From contig NZ_JACHCR010000017.1 in NCBI RefSeq assembly GCF_014205845.1, positions 90,473 to 154,472 of the forward strand: 64,000 nt of DNA, in the 5' to 3' direction. A program made the position numbers and the translations under genes. The notes beneath the pieces are model-generated. The model was given only the letters and a program-made list of their open reading frames with translations, had not been told where the DNA came from and searched no databases. The number at the start of each line of letters is the position of its first letter. Within the stretch, counting starts at the first letter, position 1. Below, one piece after another: positions 1 through 9,401 of the stretch. The DNA comes from Mucilaginibacter cryoferens. Its GTDB lineage: Bacteria; Bacteroidota; Bacteroidia; Sphingobacteriales; Sphingobacteriaceae.

Positions 1-115
1 ATAAAGCTATCAATGAGGCAATTGTAGGTTATTTCCAATTAGGGGGATTTAACATGTTATCCGGCAGATGCAGGCATGTTGTTAAAGATACTCTTTTATA
101 ACCCTAATACCCCAT

Positions 116-778
116 CTATTTTGCCAGCGCTATGATATCCTTGCCTTCAATCACTTTTTTATCATAAGGTTTATTTACTACAAGCATCATGGCCGCAGCC
201 AGTTCCTGTAAAGTGCAAAAGCCACCGGGATAAAGGGCACGCCCTATAGGGAACAGCCAGTTTACATATTTATAAAAGCTATGAGCGTTTGATAACCCCT
301 TTATTGGCTTGATAAAACCGGGCCTAAAAGCGTAAACCTGTTTAAAAGGGAGTTTCATCAGGTCGTTTTCTGTTTTGCCTTTTACCGCGGCCCAGCCATT
401 ACCTTTCTCATTACTATCGGTACCGGCACCAGATATGTAACAGAAGGTCATGTCGGGATTTAGTACTACCAGGGTTTCGGCCATGTGCATGGTGAGTGTG
501 TAAGTAAGCTTATAATACTCATCAGCCTTTTTACCTACAGATGTTACACCGAGGCAAAAGAAACAAGCTTTGTACCCGGCCAACTGATCTTTTATGGCCG
601 AAAGATCAAAAAAATCACCGTGGATGATCTCTTTTAATTTGGGATGCGAAACGCCGGATGGCTTCCGGTTAATTACCAAAACGTGTTCAACATCAGGGTT
701 TTGCAAGCATTCGTGCATCAGCCCCTCACCTACCATGCCGGTTGCGCCGGTAACAATTGCCTTAATTGCAGCTTTCAT
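116..778 (-). CDS. Atypical short-chain dehydrogenase/NAD(P)-binding Rossmann protein
   Basis: A 220-residue protein with an N-terminal nucleotide-binding motif, TGATGMVG at residues 10-17, typical of atypical SDR/NmrA or HTATIP2-like proteins that bind NAD(P) and act in the cytoplasm. The mid-region YISGAGTDS followed by WAAVKGKTE resembles the SDR active-site region, with Lys but without a clean YxxxK, so catalysis is uncertain. It is divergent from the glycan operon starting at 949 and is separated from it by about 170 bp, so it is probably an independent gene. The family assignment is firm; the substrate is unknown. Confidence 0.8.
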   Translation of the reverse strand: MKAAIKAIVTGATGMVGEGLMHECLQNPDVEHVLVINRKPSGVSHPKLKEIIHGDFFDLSAIKDQLAGYKACFFCLGVTSVGKKADEYYKLTYTLTMHMAETLVVLNPDMTFCYISGAGTDSNEKGNGWAAVKGKTENDLMKLPFKQVYAFRPGFIKPIKGLSNAHSFYKYVNWLFPIGRALYPGGFCTLQELAAAMMLVVNKPYDKKVIEGKDIIALAK

Positions 779-948
779 ACAGTAAATGTATTTATATAAA
801 ATGAAGTAATATACCAGGCTAACAGGTATTGATTGAAATAAGTTTTGGTTTTACAAGCAACCCTTTGCGCAAAACAAACGATATAATTAATAGAGGCCTG
901 CTACTTTGCATTAATAAAGCTACTTACACCCAATAATTTTACGGCTAC

Positions 949-1776
949 ATGGTACCAATTTCTGTTGTTATTATCACCCAGAACGAAGCTGAAATACTTG
1001 CCAAAAGCATCCCCATGCTACAACAGATCAGCAATGATATTATTGTAATTGATAATGGTAGTACCGATGAAACTATAAATATTGCCCAGGCTTTCGGGTG
1101 CCGGGTACATCAAAAAAGCTGGAGTGGCTATGGCGCCAATAAAAACAAAGGCATTCAACTGGCCCGTTATAACTGGATACTGAGCATCGACGGTGACGAG
1201 GTACCCGATGAAACCCTTTTACGATCTATTGCCGCATTAAAACCAGACGACGAGCGAGCAGTTTATGACATCCAATTCAAAACATATTTTGGCAGTAAAC
1301 TTATACGGTTTGGCAACTGGGGGCGCGATCATCACATTCGCCTGTTTAGCCGTGTTCATGTAAAATGGAATGAAACACCAGTGCACGAAACCTTGTTATT
1401 GCCTAAAAATGCCGAAGTGAAAAAACTGGAGGGCTGCCTGCATCACTATTCGGTAAAAAACAAGCAGGAGCACCAGGCAAAAACAATTCATTACGCACAA
1501 CTAAGCGCCATGAAATACCTTAAAATTGGCAGGAAAGCAAACTTTGTAAAGTTATACTTGGCGCCGGTATTTCATTTTGTAAAAATATACCTGTTTTTAT
1601 TGGGCTTTTTAGATGGTAAAGAGGGTTTTATAATTGCCAGAATGGCTTTTATAAATACATGGTTAAAATATCATTATCTTAGTAAGGCCACAGAAACCCT
1701 GGGGCAAAAGTCAGTATACCAGCATGATGTATCCGTTATGGCCTACAAGTTTAAAACTGAAGCACGTGTTGAATAA
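949..1776 (+). CDS. Family 2 glycosyltransferase (WaaE/KdtX-like)
   Basis: A 275-residue cytosolic or membrane-associated GT-A glycosyltransferase. It opens with the GT2 pattern ISVVIITQNEAE, has IDNGSTDET around residue 35 and the metal-binding acidic motif IDGDE near residue 85. The C-terminal part, with WNETPVHE and a hydrophobic stretch around residues 200-220, matches the WaaE/KdtX-like subgroup that adds sugars to lipopolysaccharide core or related glycans. It is the first gene of a plus-strand run and lies 15 bp before the flippase. The donor and acceptor cannot be read from sequence. Confidence 0.88.
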   Translation: MVPISVVIITQNEAEILAKSIPMLQQISNDIIVIDNGSTDETINIAQAFGCRVHQKSWSGYGANKNKGIQLARYNWILSIDGDEVPDETLLRSIAALKPDDERAVYDIQFKTYFGSKLIRFGNWGRDHHIRLFSRVHVKWNETPVHETLLLPKNAEVKKLEGCLHHYSVKNKQEHQAKTIHYAQLSAMKYLKIGRKANFVKLYLAPVFHFVKIYLFLLGFLDGKEGFIIARMAFINTWLKYHYLSKATETLGQKSVYQHDVSVMAYKFKTEARVE

Positions 1777-1791
1777 ACTGCGGGTTTATTC

Positions 1792-3207
1792 ATGAAAAAG
1801 AAGCTGGCACATAACCTATCTGCAAACACGCTACAGCTTGTTATTAACCAGTTGTTTGGGGTACTAATTTTCTATGTTCTTTCGGTAAATCTCGATAAAA
1901 ACAGCTTTGGGCAAATCAACCTCGCTTTAGCTGTATTGCTTTCCATATTTAACATCCTTTCTTTTGGTATAGATCAGGTTATCATAAAAAAAGTAGCTCA
2001 TGGTGATAATGCCCAAACCTTACTATCACTTTATGCGTTTCATGTAATTTTTACCGGAGTATTGTTTTACAGCATCTTGTTACTTGGCAGGTTGTTTTTT
2101 GCTCACAACAGTGAAGTATACTGGCTGATATTGTTAATCGGTGCCGGCAAGTTGATGATATTTTTCTCAACCCCATTAAAGCAGGTTACAAGCGGCATGG
2201 AGCGATTTAAGCTCCTCTCCTATATGTTGATAGCCTCAAATGTAGCAAGGGGTACAGCACTAGTTGTGCTTGCTTTTTTACACCAGGTAAGCATTTACAA
2301 CATTGTTTGGATTTTTATTGTTGGCGATGTACTGGAACTTACAATGTGCATTTTTCTTTTCAGGCGGTATATCAAAGTCCCCGTAATTCCACGGTTTCAA
2401 AAAGCGCCATATATCCGGTTGTTGCGCGAATCGCTGCCACAGGTTGGTGTAGTGCTCATCACTTCGGCGCTTGCCCGGTTCGATTGGCTGTTCATCGGCT
2501 TCATGGTATCGGCAGTAAAATTGGCCGAATACAGTTTTGCCTATAAAATATTCGAGATCTCAACGCTTCCTTTACTGGCCGTTGCGCCGTTATTAATCCC
2601 AAGGTTTACCAAACTGTTTAAAACAAATGCTCATGAAAAGGAAGATCTTAAATTACTCATCAGGGCCGAGATCATCGTTGCAGCCTTTACCGGCTTGCTG
2701 TTAAACCTATGCTGGAATCCCATAATTGATATGGTTACACACGGCAAATACGGGGCGATTAATACTACTACCATATTTATACTATCACTTTGCCTTCCTC
2801 TGCTATACCTCAATAATTATTTGTGGACTATTTTCTTTGTACAAAACAGGCTCAAAATGATCTTTCAATCCTTCTTGCTCACTTTCGGTATAAATGTGTT
2901 TGGCGACCTGGTACTGATACCTATTTATAAAAATGAGGGGGCCGCTATTGCCTTTCTGTTGGCATGTGTGGCACAGACGGTTTTTTACTGCTCAAAAAAT
3001 GAACTTATCGCACTTAAAGGGATTTTTTATACGGCAGTTATCTGCATTTTATGCGCTTTACTAAGCGGTTTGCTGGCTAAAAGCCTATTTCAAAACCTAT
3101 GGTTAGCAGGTGTGGTTTCGGTCGTTTTTTACTGCCTTTCTTTATTGCTCACCAGGCAAATCAGGCGGGATGATCGCCAGGGTTTAATCAGGATACTGAA
3201 TTGGTGA
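1792..3207 (+). CDS. Oligosaccharide flippase (Wzx-type, MOP superfamily)
   Basis: A 471-residue, very hydrophobic protein with about 12 to 14 predicted membrane segments spread over its length. It starts with the usual Wzx/RfbX pattern (basic N-terminus, NTLQLVINQLFGVLIFYVLS). It probably flips a lipid-linked oligosaccharide across the inner membrane. The next gene is an O-antigen polymerase-like protein and the previous one a glycosyltransferase, as expected for a Wzx/Wzy-type assembly locus. The family call rests on membrane topology, N-terminal pattern and context. Confidence 0.87.
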   Translation: MKKKLAHNLSANTLQLVINQLFGVLIFYVLSVNLDKNSFGQINLALAVLLSIFNILSFGIDQVIIKKVAHGDNAQTLLSLYAFHVIFTGVLFYSILLLGRLFFAHNSEVYWLILLIGAGKLMIFFSTPLKQVTSGMERFKLLSYMLIASNVARGTALVVLAFLHQVSIYNIVWIFIVGDVLELTMCIFLFRRYIKVPVIPRFQKAPYIRLLRESLPQVGVVLITSALARFDWLFIGFMVSAVKLAEYSFAYKIFEISTLPLLAVAPLLIPRFTKLFKTNAHEKEDLKLLIRAEIIVAAFTGLLLNLCWNPIIDMVTHGKYGAINTTTIFILSLCLPLLYLNNYLWTIFFVQNRLKMIFQSFLLTFGINVFGDLVLIPIYKNEGAAIAFLLACVAQTVFYCSKNELIALKGIFYTAVICILCALLSGLLAKSLFQNLWLAGVVSVVFYCLSLLLTRQIRRDDRQGLIRILNW

Positions 3208-3281
3208 AATAAACCCATTTCACACCTCACACAGGCAACCAATCCAATTTTTAGGTCGTATTGACTTTAAAGAAACACCGG

Positions 3282-4946
3282 ATGATGTTGGTTAGCAGCG
3301 CAATTTTTTACATTAATAAGTTAAAGAAAAAGATAGATTGGAAACTTCTTGTCTTCCTGCTTTTATTTTTAAATGTAAAGTTGGAAATTAAGTTCCCGGT
3401 TATTATTTTGTTTACGTTACTGCAATTCAACTTTAAATTCGGCTTTAGCCTTAAAAACTCACGGCTGCCACTTTTTTACCTATTGATGATGGCTATAGCA
3501 ATTATCAACTGGTTTATTGGCAAAAGCTATACCGATCTCAATTATACGGTTGTGCTTTTAACCGGTATTGGTTTTTGGATACTCTGTATCCTGGCGGTTC
3601 ATCAGGTTAAACTCGCGGTTGAGCAAAATCAACCTGCTGTTATTCACCAAACTATTCTTGTTTTTTTTATTATAAATGCCTTATTTTCTTTAGGTAACCT
3701 GGCTGTTATATTTTTAGATAGCCATGCCATCAACCCCTATACTTACCAGGGCCAGCTTCAAAAATATTTTATCAGTACCGGCGACTATGTAAAAGGGGTT
3801 ACATTTGATACCTCAACTACCAATGCCGTTTTGAGCGCATTTGGCGTAATTTATTTTCTGACCAGGAAAAACGCCCCTATGCTTTTGGTTTGTATGGCGA
3901 CAATGCTACTTACCGGCAGCAATTTTATCAATATTGTTATCCTGCTTATATTCCTTCTGCTTTTTGTGTTCCGGACAGATCGCTTCCAAAAAAGCCTCGT
4001 CGTGGTTTGTCTTGTTTTTCTTGGTGTTTTTATGGCCAAAATATCGCCTCAAAACAATAAATACACCACAGATACTATCAAGATTTTATTGCATAAGGAC
4101 CCATCGGCACCGAAGCCCTCGGTATGGGACTATACTCCCATCAGATTAAAGCCCGATAGTATCTTAACCCCCGACGAGCTGAAGCAAAAAGCGGCTACAA
4201 TATTTATAGACGATGCTTATGCCGCTGCTCATCCCCCAAAAAGATCGATTATTGCCAAACCGGTAGATACTGTTTATGTAAAAGAAGGCGGCCGGATAGC
4301 CATAAAAGGTGCCAATATAAATTCGCCTGCCTATCAAAGCAGTACACAAACACCTCGCGGGGAAATACAGCTTGCCCGGTTTATAGATACACATAAAAAA
4401 TACCTGCCAATTTCTGGTAAAGAGATACTTACGCCAAGGGTGGATACCCCCGGTAAAGTGATAGGATTTTTACAAACAACTAGATTTTTGCGCACCCACT
4501 TAAACAGGGCAATTGCCGGCATTGGTGTCGGTAATTTTTCATCGAAACTGGCATTCCGAGCTACGGGGCTGGGTTTTGCGGGAGGCTACCCGCATCAATT
4601 TATTTACATCAGTCATGATTTTATGGTGAACCACCTCGATCTGTACCTCAACTATTTCAGCAAAAGGGCGGGCTATCATTCGTTAACCAACAGCCCATTT
4701 TCTGTGTACGATCAGTTATTGGCCGAGTATGGGCTTATCGGCTTGCTGGCATTTGTAATTTACTATCTCGGTTTTTTTGCAAAGCAGTACAAAACATTAA
4801 CCTATGGCCTGCCCGTTTTGCTTTTAATGCTGGCCGCTTTTTTTATCGAATACTGGTTTGAGCAGCTTTCTGTAATGGTGTTTTTTGAACTGTTGCTGCT
4901 GCTTAATATAAAAGAAAACCAACCTCTTAAAACCGTTAAGCAATGA
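3282..4946 (+). CDS. O-antigen polymerase-like membrane protein with a long soluble loop
   Basis: About 554 residues with multiple membrane helices in the first 250 residues and again near the C-terminus. A long hydrophilic, probably periplasmic, loop of roughly 200 residues (about 260-450) sits before the tail motif region with YPHQFIYISHDF and NSPFSVYDQLLAEYGLIGLL, which resembles Wzy/O-antigen ligase proteins. The reading frame is open from a TTG at 3261; I chose the tandem ATG at 3282/3285. The stop overlaps the next start by ATGA, so translation is coupled. It is likely a glycan polymerase; the exact linkage is unknown. Confidence 0.72.
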   Translation: MMLVSSAIFYINKLKKKIDWKLLVFLLLFLNVKLEIKFPVIILFTLLQFNFKFGFSLKNSRLPLFYLLMMAIAIINWFIGKSYTDLNYTVVLLTGIGFWILCILAVHQVKLAVEQNQPAVIHQTILVFFIINALFSLGNLAVIFLDSHAINPYTYQGQLQKYFISTGDYVKGVTFDTSTTNAVLSAFGVIYFLTRKNAPMLLVCMATMLLTGSNFINIVILLIFLLLFVFRTDRFQKSLVVVCLVFLGVFMAKISPQNNKYTTDTIKILLHKDPSAPKPSVWDYTPIRLKPDSILTPDELKQKAATIFIDDAYAAAHPPKRSIIAKPVDTVYVKEGGRIAIKGANINSPAYQSSTQTPRGEIQLARFIDTHKKYLPISGKEILTPRVDTPGKVIGFLQTTRFLRTHLNRAIAGIGVGNFSSKLAFRATGLGFAGGYPHQFIYISHDFMVNHLDLYLNYFSKRAGYHSLTNSPFSVYDQLLAEYGLIGLLAFVIYYLGFFAKQYKTLTYGLPVLLLMLAAFFIEYWFEQLSVMVFFELLLLLNIKENQPLKTVKQ

Positions 4947-5911
4947 GGTTTGATATTCCCAAAATAACGGTTTTAATGCCTGCCTATAACGCAGGTAAAT
5001 ATATTGGCGATGCTATCGAATCGGTATTGGAACAAACGTTTACAGATTTTGAATTGCTGATAGTAAATGACGGCTCAACAGACGATACTGTTGAGGTGAT
5101 TTGTTCATTTGATGATCCGCGTATTGTACTCATATACCACAATAACCAAGGCATTGCCCATGCACTTAATAATGGGCTGAAATATGCGCGTGCGCCATTT
5201 ATAGCCCGTTTTGATGCCGATGATATCTGCTATCCCGAACGGCTGCAACAGCAATACGATTTTATGACGGCCAATCCCGAATACAGTGTTGTAGGCTCGG
5301 CGGCAGATTATATTGATATGGATGGGCGCTTTTTATTTACCCACAAACCGCCAGCCTTTAATAACGACGAAATTCAACAACTTAAATACTCCGTTTGCCC
5401 GTTTATACACTCCTCCGTTTTTTATAAAAAGGACATGGTTATCAGTAAAGGTGGATATAACGGGCATGCCTATACTTTTGAAGACCATTTTTTATGGGTC
5501 AACATCCTTAAAGATCAGAAGGCATGTAACCTTGCGCAGCCATTGATTAAAGTAAGGCTCAACCCCGAATCGGTCACCATTGACGAAAAGTGGCGCCCTC
5601 GTAAATTCAGGGATATTAAATATACTTCGCTTAAAAACCGTACCATAACTAAACAAGAAGGTAGTTTACTGGCAGAGATTGGCGAAAAACAATATTCTGC
5701 CAAAGTTAAGCAAGGCTCATATTATGCTCTTTGTGGCAAAAAATTGCTGCTCAATAACTTTCAGCCAGCTAAGGCCCGCCTAAGTGTAGCACGGGCTATT
5801 CGTATCTCACCGCTAAGGTTGGATAATTACCTGTTATACACCGTTAGTTATTTACCAGAGCGGATGATAACCTGGCTGCACAAATTGATTTCGGGAGGGG
5901 CCACTGTATGA
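4943..5911 (+). CDS. Family 2 glycosyltransferase
   Basis: A 322-residue GT2 enzyme with the canonical start KITVLMPAYNAGKYI, VNDGSTDDT near residue 43 and the DxD-type motif ARFDADD near residue 92. The central part up to about residue 200 is the catalytic domain; the C-terminal helices probably contact the membrane. Its start overlaps the preceding stop by four bases and its own stop overlaps the next start the same way, so it belongs to a translationally coupled operon. It transfers a sugar to a growing lipid-linked glycan (inference from context). Confidence 0.9.
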   Translation: MRFDIPKITVLMPAYNAGKYIGDAIESVLEQTFTDFELLIVNDGSTDDTVEVICSFDDPRIVLIYHNNQGIAHALNNGLKYARAPFIARFDADDICYPERLQQQYDFMTANPEYSVVGSAADYIDMDGRFLFTHKPPAFNNDEIQQLKYSVCPFIHSSVFYKKDMVISKGGYNGHAYTFEDHFLWVNILKDQKACNLAQPLIKVRLNPESVTIDEKWRPRKFRDIKYTSLKNRTITKQEGSLLAEIGEKQYSAKVKQGSYYALCGKKLLLNNFQPAKARLSVARAIRISPLRLDNYLLYTVSYLPERMITWLHKLISGGATV

Positions 5912-6978
5912 AAGTAGCATTCATTACCCGGTCAACATTGTACACCGTACCTGGCGGCGATACGGTACAGGCTGTGCAAACAGCCCGGCACCTTACATTT
6001 ATGGGTATTACCGCCGAAATAAAACTGGCAAACGAAACCATCAATTATAATAGTTATGATCTGCTGCATTTTTTTAACCTTAGTCGCCCTGCCGATATCT
6101 TGTATCACAGCTATCAAACTAAAACGCCCTACGTTATCTCTACCATTTTATGTAATTACAGCGAGTACGATAAGCATCATCGTAAAGGTTTAGGCAGGTT
6201 GTTCAGGTTTTTACCGGCCGACGGTGTGGAATATGTTAAAACCATTGCGCGTTACCTGCTTGGCAGGGATAGTATGGCCAGCATGGCTTATACCTGGAAA
6301 GGGCAGCGCAAAAGCATAATAGATATTTTGAGCCGTGCGGCCATGATTTTGCCTAATTCGCAATCAGAGTATCGCCGGGTGTTAAATAATTATCCCGGAG
6401 AAGTGAAGCACATGGTGGTGCCTAATGGTACCGATCAGCACTTATTTAAATACAATGTATCAGTGATTAAGGATGATAAACTGGTGATTTGTGCTGCGCG
6501 GATAGAGGGGATAAAAAACCAGCTAAACCTGATAAAAGCATTAAATAACACGCCATACCGCCTGTTGCTTATTGGTACACATGCCCCTAACCAGGCTGCC
6601 TATTACCAGGAATGCCGTGATACCGCCGCCGGCAATATCATTTTTGTTGAGCAGATGCCTCAATACGAGCTGGTAAAATACTATTCGCGGGCAAAGGTGC
6701 ATGTATTGCCCAGTTGGTTTGAAACCACGGGCCTTAGCTCTATAGAAGCCGCGCTGATGGGCTGCAATCTGGTGATAAGCGATAAGGGCGATGTAAGGGA
6801 ATATTTTGGTGATGATGCCTTTTACTGTAGTCCGGCATCGCCACAAAGCATATTTGCGGCTATAGAAAAAGCAAGTCTGGCCCCGGTTAACGAACATTTA
6901 CGACATAAGATACTTCAAAAATATACCTGGAAACAGGCGGCTACACAAACGTTAAAGGCATATCAATCTGTATTATAA
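5908..6978 (+). CDS. Family 4 glycosyltransferase (GT-B fold)
   Basis: A 356-residue GT-B enzyme. The N-terminal acceptor domain contains VPGGDTVQAVQTARHL. The C-terminal donor domain has the glycosyltransferase group 1 pattern: ICAARIEGIKNQLNLIKAL, then VHVLPSWFETTGLSSIEAALMGC with the EX7E-type acidic residues, then VISDKGDVREYF. It is coupled to its upstream neighbour by an ATGA overlap and ends one base before the next start. Its role in the glycan pathway is certain only at family level. Confidence 0.9.
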   Translation: MKVAFITRSTLYTVPGGDTVQAVQTARHLTFMGITAEIKLANETINYNSYDLLHFFNLSRPADILYHSYQTKTPYVISTILCNYSEYDKHHRKGLGRLFRFLPADGVEYVKTIARYLLGRDSMASMAYTWKGQRKSIIDILSRAAMILPNSQSEYRRVLNNYPGEVKHMVVPNGTDQHLFKYNVSVIKDDKLVICAARIEGIKNQLNLIKALNNTPYRLLLIGTHAPNQAAYYQECRDTAAGNIIFVEQMPQYELVKYYSRAKVHVLPSWFETTGLSSIEAALMGCNLVISDKGDVREYFGDDAFYCSPASPQSIFAAIEKASLAPVNEHLRHKILQKYTWKQAATQTLKAYQSVL

Positions 6979-6979
6979 C

Positions 6980-8113
6980 ATGAAACTACGCATAGCTATT
7001 TTAGGAACCAGGGGCATTCCCAACTATTACGGTGGATTTGAGCATATCTCAGAATATGTATCTGCAGGGTTGGTAAAACGCGGCCACTCGGTAACCGTTT
7101 ATAATTCGCATAATCATCCATACACACAGGATAGCTGGAATGGTGTGCAAATAAGGCATTGCTACGATCCAGAATACCTGGTGGGTACCGCCGGGCAGTT
7201 TGTATATGATATGAACTGTTTTTTAGATGCCCGTAAAAGAAATTTTGATGTGGTGCTGATAATGGGTTATACCAGCAGCTCGGTTTGGGGGCAGCTTTAC
7301 CCTAAAAACAGTACCATTATTACCAATATGGACGGTATGGAGTGGAAGCGGTCTAAGTATTCGAAACCGGTACAGCAGTTTTTGAAATATGCCGAAAAAT
7401 TAGCGGTAAAGTACAGCGACTATTACGTGGCCGACTCGAAGGTTATAAAATCATACCTGAGGGATAAATACAATATCAACAGTAAATATATACCCTATGG
7501 TGCAGATGTTTTTACTGAGCTTGAACGCGAACAATACGATGTAACCGAAGCGCTTAAAGAGGATTATTTTTTACTGATGGCGCGTATGGAACCCGAAAAC
7601 AACATAGAAGCCATTTTGGAGGGTTTTAATAAAAGCAACTCGGGCAAAACATTTAAAGTTTTGGGCGATACCAGTAATCGCTTTGGTAAATTTATCACCA
7701 ACAAATTTGCCAACGATGAGCGCATCCAGTTTAGAGGGGCAATTTTTGATACACCCAAAGTAAGGTCGTTACAAAATAACTCCTACCTGTATTTTCACGG
7801 ACATAGTGTTGGCGGCACAAACCCATCGTTATTAGAGGCCATGGCCAGTGAGGCATTGATAGCGGCACACAATAACCCTTTTAATAAATCGGTACTTAAT
7901 ACGGATGCTTTTTATTTTTCAAATGCTACAGAAGTTACCCACCTGGTAGAGAACGTTCAGCGTGAGGATTTTGAAAAAAAGATGGTGATGAATAACCTCC
8001 ACAAAATTCAGGATCAGTTTAATTGGGAGCGGGTGATTGATAGGTATGAAGAATTTATCATAGAAAGCTATAAACATAAAAACCATGAAACAGTTGTTGC
8101 TGATAAACGATAA
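6980..8113 (+). CDS. DUF1972-type glycosyltransferase (rhamnosyltransferase-like)
   Basis: A 377-residue GT-B protein. The start, IAILGTRGIPNYYGGFEHISEYVS, is the hallmark of the DUF1972 group, which includes Cps2T-type beta-1,4-rhamnosyltransferases. The donor half carries YFLLMARMEPENNIEAILEGF and HGHSVGGTNPSLLEAMASEALI, the equivalent of the group 1 EX7E region. Its 3' end overlaps the next gene by 29 bp. Rhamnose transfer is known for some relatives but is an inference here; no rhamnose synthesis genes are visible in the window. Confidence 0.87.
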   Translation: MKLRIAILGTRGIPNYYGGFEHISEYVSAGLVKRGHSVTVYNSHNHPYTQDSWNGVQIRHCYDPEYLVGTAGQFVYDMNCFLDARKRNFDVVLIMGYTSSSVWGQLYPKNSTIITNMDGMEWKRSKYSKPVQQFLKYAEKLAVKYSDYYVADSKVIKSYLRDKYNINSKYIPYGADVFTELEREQYDVTEALKEDYFLLMARMEPENNIEAILEGFNKSNSGKTFKVLGDTSNRFGKFITNKFANDERIQFRGAIFDTPKVRSLQNNSYLYFHGHSVGGTNPSLLEAMASEALIAAHNNPFNKSVLNTDAFYFSNATEVTHLVENVQREDFEKKMVMNNLHKIQDQFNWERVIDRYEEFIIESYKHKNHETVVADKR

Positions 8114-9401
8114 TAATGCCAATAAGGTAAGTTATTATCATATGATGCTGTTGATGGCCAGCCTGCCGTTTGATAGGTTTTACAGCCATATTATACTTAT
8201 TAGTTTTATAGCGCATACACTTATTCATGTGCAAAAAGAAAAACTGAAGGCTGTTTTTACTATAAAAACTGCGGTATTGCAATCTGCCTTTTTTGTTACG
8301 CTGATAGCTACGGTATACACGGAATATCGCCCCGAGGCCTTCAATGAATGGACATTGCGCCTGCCTGTTTTGCTATTCCCCCTTGTATTTTCGCTTAATG
8401 ATCTTGATATTAAAAAGTACCGCGCCAATTTTTTACTGGCCTTTGCTTTTGTGTGTACGGCAACCATAGTTTACCTGTACGCCGATGCTATTGTTACTAT
8501 TAACCACTATCATTTACCGCTTAAAACTATTTTATCGCCGGCATTTACCAATCATAACTTTTCGGAGCCTATTGATATGCATGCTACTTTCTTTTCGTTT
8601 CAATTGGTAATTGCCCTGGTATATCTGCTAACGCTTTTATTTAAGCCTGTATCGCCATTAATTAAAGTGTTTTATAGCGTTTGCAGCTTTATATTGTTAG
8701 CCGGTTTAATTCAGTTAAGCTCAAAATCAATCTTAGCAGTTTTGTTTATTATCATTAATTTGATACTACCGTATTGCCTGTTCAAAGGCAAAAGCAGGAT
8801 AAAGTTTATATTGGCCGGTTTCACGTTGTCGGCTTTGGCTTTTGTTATGGTTTTAAGCGTGTCTTCGTTCAGAACGCGTTATATAACCAGTTTAAAAGAC
8901 GATTTGTCGGTAGCAAAGCCCGGCGAGAGTACCGATCCCCGGCTGGCACGCTGGCATGTGGTTTTCAATCTGATAAAACAAAAGCCACTTATGGGGCATG
9001 GTTCTGGGTCTGAAGACGCTTTATTACATGATGCGTTTTTTAAGGCAAAAATGTACAGCTCGTTTCTTGCCGGGTTAAACTCGCACAGCCAGTATCTAAG
9101 CTTTTTAATGAAATCGGGAGTTTGGGGGTTGCTTGTTTATCTACTCACATTGGGTTACGGCTTCAGGGCAGCCTTTCGGAGAAAAGATTTGGTGTTTATC
9201 AGTTTTATGTTGGTGATTGCCGTAGTATCCCTATCAGAAAATGTGCTGAATGCAGATAAAGGGGTAATGTTTTATAGCTTGTTTTTTACCTTCTTCCTGT
9301 TTTCTGATACTCTGAAAGGTACAACCGCAATGGTTGAAAATAAAAAGTCCGAATATTTAGATGCTTTGGCAACCAACAGTTTAGCAGTAACGTCATACTA
9401 A
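8085..9401 (+). CDS. O-antigen ligase/polymerase family protein (Wzy_C-like)
   Basis: A 438-residue polytopic inner-membrane protein with roughly 10 to 12 hydrophobic segments. The large loop in the second half carries ARWHVVFNLIKQKPLMGHGSG followed by NSHSQYLSFLMKSGVWGLL. That pattern of Arg, then HG, then a histidine in NSHxQYL is typical of the O-antigen ligase domain family (WaaL, Wzy). It starts inside the end of the preceding glycosyltransferase gene, and its stop TAA shares one base with the next ATG. With the protein at 3282 it makes two polymerase/ligase candidates in one operon, perhaps one Wzy and one ligase. Confidence 0.82.
   Translation: MKQLLLINDNNANKVSYYHMMLLMASLPFDRFYSHIILISFIAHTLIHVQKEKLKAVFTIKTAVLQSAFFVTLIATVYTEYRPEAFNEWTLRLPVLLFPLVFSLNDLDIKKYRANFLLAFAFVCTATIVYLYADAIVTINHYHLPLKTILSPAFTNHNFSEPIDMHATFFSFQLVIALVYLLTLLFKPVSPLIKVFYSVCSFILLAGLIQLSSKSILAVLFIIINLILPYCLFKGKSRIKFILAGFTLSALAFVMVLSVSSFRTRYITSLKDDLSVAKPGESTDPRLARWHVVFNLIKQKPLMGHGSGSEDALLHDAFFKAKMYSSFLAGLNSHSQYLSFLMKSGVWGLLVYLLTLGYGFRAAFRRKDLVFISFMLVIAVVSLSENVLNADKGVMFYSLFFTFFLFSDTLKGTTAMVENKKSEYLDALATNSLAVTSY

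Noticed and set aside
3..101. Open frame at the window's left edge, 32 codons ending TAA at 99
   Set aside because: It might be the tail of a gene to the left, but the translated sequence matches no family I know and the visible part is too short.
889..915. Promoter box CTACTTTGC upstream of the first glycosyltransferase
   Set aside because: One base short of the TAnnTTTG spacing and no -33 partner at the right distance.
2307..2546. ORFs in other frames inside the flippase gene
   Set aside because: They are frame shadows of a clear membrane protein and have unlikely amino-acid composition.
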